Below, one piece after another: positions 4,049 through 7,940 of a stretch of DNA of 7,940 nt. Within the stretch, counting starts at the first letter, position 1. Every line of letters starts with the position of its first letter. The notes beneath the pieces were generated by a model. That model was not told the origin of the DNA and made no database searches. It saw only the letters and a program-made list of their open reading frames with translations. Source of the DNA: Planctomycetaceae bacterium (GTDB lineage: Bacteria > Planctomycetota > Phycisphaerae > Phycisphaerales > SM1A02); assembly GCA_027488265.1 (NCBI GenBank), contig JAIYCA010000273.1, forward strand, positions 1 through 7,940, in the 5' to 3' direction. The position numbers and the translations under genes are program-made.

Positions 4049-7000
4049 ATGAGGCTGTCGTATCTTGCGAAGATGCTTCGTCCCAGTGCTCGTTCAGGCG
4101 CTTTGCCAGCACTTACAGCCGCGAGATTTCCAGTCCTGCGGTCTTCGGTTCCGATCCTCGCAACGTTCGTTGGTCTGTTCGGCGCGCAAGCCTCGGCAGC
4201 CTCGGCAGTCGCTTTGAGCGCGACCGCCATCGACTTCAATCGCGACATTCGGCCGATTCTCTCGGCGAACTGCTATGCCTGCCACGGCCCCGACGCGCAC
4301 GCGCGGAAGGCGGGCCTCCGCCTCGATGTCGCCGAAGCGGCGTACGCGACGAGCGAAGACGGCATCACCGCGATCAAGCCACGCGATCTCGCGGCGAGCG
4401 AACTCTGGAAACGCATCACGTCGACCGATGCCGACGATGTCATGCCGCCACCGGAATCACACCGCGCGCTGACCGAGGAAGACAAAGCGAAGATTCGCGC
4501 GTGGATCGAGGCCGGTGCGCCGTACGCCGAGCACTGGGCGTTTGTCGCGCCGAAGAAAATGCCGCTCGCGGACATCGCGTTGAACGCGCCGCTCGCTCCA
4601 CTCGACGGTCTCGCGCCGCCGAACGCGCGCGAGCCCGCACGTCAGCCCGCACGTCAGCCCGCTCAACCACTCGAAACGATTCAAGCGATCGACACGTTTG
4701 TTCGCGCACGTTTGGAGCGAGAAGGTGTGACGAGTGCAAAAGAAACATCGCGCGAAGCCTCGCGCGCTACGCTCGCGCGACGACTCGCGCTTGATTTGAC
4801 GGGGCTTCCACCGAGTACGGGCGAAGTCGCAGCATTTGTCCGCGATACCGCGCCCGACTACTACGAGCGGTACGTGCGCACACTCATGTCGAGCCCGCAC
4901 TTCGGCGAGAAAATGGCGCTTCCGTGGCTCGATGCTGCGCGATACGCCGACACGAACGGATTCTCGATCGATGGTGGTCGACATGCGTGGCTTTGGCGCG
5001 ATTACGTCATCAACGCGTTCAACAAGAACAAGCCGTATGACCGCTTCTTGCTCGAGCAAATCGCAGGCGATCTGCTTCCAGACAAGAACGAAGAAACAAT
5101 CACCGCGACCGGCTTTCAGCGGAACGCGATGATCACGCATGAAGGCGGAACGATCGCCGAAGAAAACCTCGTCACCTACGGCGCAGATCGCGTGAAAACG
5201 TACGGCGAAGCCGTGCTCGGGCTCACGCTCGCGTGTGCGCAGTGCCACGATCACAAGTACGACCCGATCTCGCAGCGCGAGTACTACCAACTCTTCGCGT
5301 ACTTCAATCAAACAACCGAGCCGGCACACGGCGGCGATGGTGGTGTCAACGCGGCACCAACAGCGCGTGTGAAGAGCGTGCTCGTGACGCGCGAAGAGAA
5401 TCACTTGCGGATGAAGATCGCGGAGCTCGAAGAGCGCATGGCGAATCCCGATCTAAGCGCCGTTGCGGCGTGGGAAGCACGCGAACTCGAGAAACTCCGC
5501 GCGCGCGGCGCGAATCTCGCGCTTTATCCAACGCGTGTGACGCGCATGAGTACGCCGAACACCGGCAGCGGATTCGAAATCGTCGATGAGCGATTCGCGT
5601 GCGTGAAGCGTCCGATGTCGTTCCTCGCGTTCGATATGGCGCTCGAACCAACGAAAGAAGCGGCCGCGCAACTTGCCGAGAAGCGCGCGCCGATCACGGG
5701 CTTGCGCATCGTGATGCATCCATCGCCCGACGCGCCGCAAGCGGGTTGGGGCTATGGCGGCGGCGAGAACGGGAAGAATCGTTTCGCGGTGACGAGCGTG
5801 ACGGTGAGCGCGGGAACGGTGCCAGGCGACCAAGTGAATCTCTATCGCATCGCAGAACTCGCGAGTGCGACCGCGAACAGTTGGGTGGAGCCTGCGTTGC
5901 CGAGCGGACGCGTGGATCTCGCTGGCGATGGGCGCCCCGATGGCGTCCTTGAAACGCGCGGCGACACCGCGTGGATTCCAGATCTCGCAACCGACGGGCC
6001 GGTGCATCTCACGGTGACATTCAAAGAGCCGCTCGATCCAGCGCTCGCGACACACTTCACTGTGCAGGTCAATTTCGGCCGCTACGGCGATATCGCGGCA
6101 AAGCGCATGGAGTTCTTCCTCGTCACGGGAACCGACGACGGGACGAATCTGCCCGCGAATCTGGTGGACGCTCTTGTGAACCCCGCCGCGGGCGCGCGAG
6201 ATCCTCTACTCAACGATGCGCTTCGCGCACACTTCGCGCGCTATGCCCCAGAAACATTCGCGCTGCGCAGCGAACTTGCGAACGCGCGCGAGCGACTCGC
6301 GGTGCGCACCGAATCCTTCGACGCGCTCGTGATGGATACCGCGCCAACGCCGCGCGAAACACGCATTCTTCATCGCGGGAACTACGCCGATCCGCGCGAA
6401 GTTGTGACGGCGGGTACACCCGAAGTTCTGTCGAAATCGTCGGCGCTCAGCGCGCTTTCAACTTCTTCCGACGCTGCGCCGCAAACGCGCTTGTCGCTCG
6501 CTCAGTGGACGATTTCACCTGAAAATCCGCTGGTTGCGCGCGTGGCGGTCAATCGCATTTGGCAAATCTTCTTCGGAACTGGGCTCGTCAAAACCGCGGC
6601 AGATTTTGGCATGCAAGGCGAAGTGCCGTCGCATCCTGAATTGCTCGATTGGCTCGCGGTCGACTTTGTCGAATCGGGCTGGAACGTGAAGCGATTGGTG
6701 CAAGCGATCGTCATGAGCCGCACGTATCGACAGTCGTCGGCAACGGAGTATGGCGCTGATGGTGCAGAGCAACTCGATCCAGAGAATCGCTTGCTCGCGC
6801 GGGGCCCTCGCTTTCGACTTCCTGCTGAGCTCATTCGCGATCACGCGCTCAAGACGAGCGGGCTGCTCGTCAAACAATTCGGCGGGCCGAGCGTGAATCC
6901 ATACACGCCTGGTGATCCGTGGCGCGAGATCAGTCACTTCGGTTCGAGCCCCGCGACGGCGCAGACGTTTGTGCAAGATCACGGCGACAAGCTCTATCGC

Positions 7001-7450
7001 CGCAGCTTGTACACGTATTGGAAGCGCACGATGCCGCCGCCGAATATGGCGTCGTTTGATGCGCCGAATCGCGAAGTGTGTGTCGTCGATCGCGCGACCA
7101 CGAACACGCCGCTCCAAGCGCTGGTGCTTCTCAACGATGTGCAATTTGTCGAGGCTGCGCGCGCGTTCGCCGAGCGTGCGCTCGCGCTTGGTGGCGACGA
7201 TGCGCGCCGACTCGAGTGGGCGTTCCGCGAAGCAACATCACGTGCGCCCGATGAGCGTGAGATGGACGTTTTGTCGCGCGCATTGGCACGCGAACGCGCG
7301 GAGTTTGCGGCGGATCGTGCGTCGGCCGACGCGTTACTTGCACATGGCGAATCGGCGCGCAACGCATCGATCGCGCCGGAAGAGCACGCCGCGTGGACAC
7401 AAGTCGCAGCGTTGATTTTGAACTTGAGCGAGATCGTGACGCGCAACTAG
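4049..7450 (+). CDS. Exported PSCyt1 - DUF1549 - DUF1553 (PSD1) protein with two c-type haem motifs
   Basis: A 1133-residue planctomycete-type protein. The N-terminus (1 to about 52) is a basic stretch followed by a hydrophobic segment, VPILATFVGLFGAQASA (34-50), consistent with a Sec signal. The PSCyt1 cytochrome domain (about 62-160) has CYACH at 75-79 and VMPPPESH near 131. A Pro/Arg/Gln linker (190-208) leads to DUF1549 (about 211-425), with WLDAARYADTNGF (293-305) and a second haem motif, CAQCHDHKYDPI (396-407). Next come a probable coiled coil (446-490) and a beta-rich region (about 500-695) containing YGGGENGKNRFAVTSV. DUF1553 (about 773-1095) has NRIWQIFFGTGLV, QGEVPSHPELLDWLA, RRSLYTYWKR and FDAPNREVCVVDRATTNTP. 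The protein should be periplasmic or envelope-bound and redox active; the substrate is unknown. ATG 4049 is the first start after an in-frame stop at 4028. ATG 4073 is an alternative, and neither has a clear Shine-Dalgarno sequence. Confidence 0.93.
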   Translation: MRLSYLAKMLRPSARSGALPALTAARFPVLRSSVPILATFVGLFGAQASAASAVALSATAIDFNRDIRPILSANCYACHGPDAHARKAGLRLDVAEAAYATSEDGITAIKPRDLAASELWKRITSTDADDVMPPPESHRALTEEDKAKIRAWIEAGAPYAEHWAFVAPKKMPLADIALNAPLAPLDGLAPPNAREPARQPARQPAQPLETIQAIDTFVRARLEREGVTSAKETSREASRATLARRLALDLTGLPPSTGEVAAFVRDTAPDYYERYVRTLMSSPHFGEKMALPWLDAARYADTNGFSIDGGRHAWLWRDYVINAFNKNKPYDRFLLEQIAGDLLPDKNEETITATGFQRNAMITHEGGTIAEENLVTYGADRVKTYGEAVLGLTLACAQCHDHKYDPISQREYYQLFAYFNQTTEPAHGGDGGVNAAPTARVKSVLVTREENHLRMKIAELEERMANPDLSAVAAWEARELEKLRARGANLALYPTRVTRMSTPNTGSGFEIVDERFACVKRPMSFLAFDMALEPTKEAAAQLAEKRAPITGLRIVMHPSPDAPQAGWGYGGGENGKNRFAVTSVTVSAGTVPGDQVNLYRIAELASATANSWVEPALPSGRVDLAGDGRPDGVLETRGDTAWIPDLATDGPVHLTVTFKEPLDPALATHFTVQVNFGRYGDIAAKRMEFFLVTGTDDGTNLPANLVDALVNPAAGARDPLLNDALRAHFARYAPETFALRSELANARERLAVRTESFDALVMDTAPTPRETRILHRGNYADPREVVTAGTPEVLSKSSALSALSTSSDAAPQTRLSLAQWTISPENPLVARVAVNRIWQIFFGTGLVKTAADFGMQGEVPSHPELLDWLAVDFVESGWNVKRLVQAIVMSRTYRQSSATEYGADGAEQLDPENRLLARGPRFRLPAELIRDHALKTSGLLVKQFGGPSVNPYTPGDPWREISHFGSSPATAQTFVQDHGDKLYRRSLYTYWKRTMPPPNMASFDAPNREVCVVDRATTNTPLQALVLLNDVQFVEAARAFAERALALGGDDARRLEWAFREATSRAPDEREMDVLSRALARERAEFAADRASADALLAHGESARNASIAPEEHAAWTQVAALILNLSEIVTRN
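4632..4662. repeat. 12-bp tandem repeat, about 2.5 copies, in the inter-domain linker
   Basis: AGCCCGCACGTC occurs at 4632-4643 and 4644-4655, then AGCCCGC at 4656-4662. It encodes the PARQPARQPAQP linker (residues 196-207) between the cytochrome and DUF1549 domains. Confidence 0.85.
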
Positions 7451-7469
7451 CAGAGTGTCGTTCATCGAC

Positions 7470-7473
7470 GAGG
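7470..7473 (+). promoter_or_regulatory. Ribosome binding site deciding the DUF1501 gene start
   Basis: GAGG lies 5 nt before ATG 7479. The in-frame GTG at 7455 has no comparable site, so the ATG is chosen. Confidence 0.65.
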
Positions 7474-7478
7474 CCTTC

Positions 7479-7940
7479 ATGCAAGACAAGTCTTCATCAC
7501 CACAGGACGCGCAATCCATCGACGAACGTCTTGCGTTTCTCACGCGACGGAGTTTCATTGGCCGCAGCGCGCACGGAATTGGCGCGATCGCGCTCGGTGC
7601 GATGCTTGGTGAACAGCTCTTCGGCGGCAGGCGTGCACTCGCGTCGCCGATGCACGTGCTCGGTGGAAATGCGCGCAGCGTGACGGGCGGCCTTGCGAAT
7701 TTGCCGCATTTCGCGCCAAAGGCGAAGCGTGTCTTGTGCCTCTTCCAAAGCGAAGGCTTCTCACACATCGATCTCTTTGATCCGAAAGAAGCGCTCTACG
7801 CAAATGCTGGCAAAGATCTTCCCGCATCGATTCGTGGCACGCAGCGTGTCACCGGCATGACAAGTGGACAGGGGAGTTTCCCCGTCGTGCCGCCGGTGGC
7901 GCCTGGACGTTTGTGCGGGAAAAACGGCCTGTGGATCAGC
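7479..7940 (+). CDS. DUF1501 (sulfatase-like fold) Tat-exported protein, N-terminal part (3' truncated by window edge)
   Basis: The frame is open for 154 codons to the right edge, so the C-terminal part is missing (DUF1501 proteins are usually around 400-480 residues). A twin-arginine signal is visible: LTRRSFIGRS (21-30) with R23-R24, then a hydrophobic segment (about 31-48) and a possible cleavage site after RRALA (51-55). The mature part starts with HFAPKAKRVLCLFQSEGFSHIDLFDPK (77-103 region), the position of the DUF1501 hallmark 'pKAKrVI-Lfm-GGpSqvDlFDpKp', followed by GKDLP and by GKNGLWIS near the edge. The family is related to the alkaline-phosphatase/sulfatase fold, but its activity is not established. 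It lies 28 bp after the PSCyt1/DUF1553 gene, the standard planctomycete pairing, so co-transcription and joint function outside the inner membrane are inferred. The usual GGPS is replaced by SEGF here. Confidence 0.85.
   Translation, partial: MQDKSSSPQDAQSIDERLAFLTRRSFIGRSAHGIGAIALGAMLGEQLFGGRRALASPMHVLGGNARSVTGGLANLPHFAPKAKRVLCLFQSEGFSHIDLFDPKEALYANAGKDLPASIRGTQRVTGMTSGQGSFPVVPPVAPGRLCGKNGLWIS

Noticed and set aside
4003..4794. Plus-strand 263-codon frame overlapping the start of the PSCyt1 gene
   Set aside because: Arg/Ser-rich out-of-frame translation of the cytochrome domain. The CxxCH and DUF motifs are in the other frame.
4457..7446. Several minus-strand frames of 100-315 codons opposite the PSCyt1/DUF1553 gene
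   Set aside because: All are Arg-rich shadows with no domain signature, expected from gcg/cgc codon bias.
7455..7481. GTG at 7455 as the start of the DUF1501 gene
   Set aside because: It lacks a ribosome binding site, whereas ATG 7479 has GAGG 5 nt upstream and leaves a normal Tat signal.
1..7940. tRNA/rRNA genes, CRISPR arrays, insertion sequences, attachment sites
   Set aside because: No cloverleaf, spaced repeat array, transposase motif or long terminal inverted repeats were seen. The only repeats are the short tandem and inverted ones listed.

Overview
The window looks like bacterial chromosome from a member of the Planctomycetota. The main evidence is the gene pair at the right end. 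One gene encodes a very long exported protein with the PSCyt1 - DUF1549 (PSCyt2) - DUF1553 (PSD1) architecture, and directly behind it is a Tat-exported DUF1501 protein. This pairing is a hallmark of planctomycetes and close relatives. The DNA is GC-rich, with a strong preference for gcg/cgc codons. That preference produces many long open frames on the wrong strand, which I treat as shadows. I cannot place the organism below phylum.

Layout, left to right. (1) Positions 2-397 (+): the 3' end of a left-handed beta-helix (hexapeptide repeat) acyltransferase of the NeuD/PglD sugar O-/N-acyltransferase type, cut by the window edge. (2) 419-1207 (-), convergent with it: a five-helix membrane protein of unknown function with a long, acidic, His/Asp/Glu-rich N-terminal tail. 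(3) A 92-bp divergent intergenic region. (4) 1300-2337 (+): an exported DUF481-type outer-membrane beta-barrel protein with a small N-terminal beta domain and an Ala/Pro-rich linker, followed by a strong intrinsic terminator. (5) A 350-bp gene-free stretch with that terminator, a candidate promoter and a perfect inverted repeat next to the following ribosome binding site. (6) 2688-3818 (+): an integral-membrane fatty acid (acyl-CoA delta-9 type) desaturase with a complete set of His boxes and a GTG start, followed by a second intrinsic terminator. (7) 4049-7450 (+): the 1133-residue PSCyt1/DUF1549/DUF1553 protein with two CxxCH haem-binding motifs. (8) 7479-7940 (+): the N-terminal 154 residues of the DUF1501 protein, running off the right edge.

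Genes 7 and 8 are only 28 bp apart and almost certainly form an operon. Both products are exported, one by a Sec-type signal and one by a twin-arginine signal, so they probably act together outside the cytoplasmic membrane. The substrate of such pairs is not known to me. The other genes look like separate transcription units for the envelope: glycan acylation, outer-membrane barrel, membrane lipid unsaturation. I see no RNA genes, insertion sequences, CRISPR arrays or phage genes. The less ordinary structure is at small scale. Three adjacent genes carry four in-frame 12- or 15-bp tandem duplications, all in disordered linkers. Two terminators share a nearly identical 15-base distal arm and tail. 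Several inverted repeats lie just upstream of genes.
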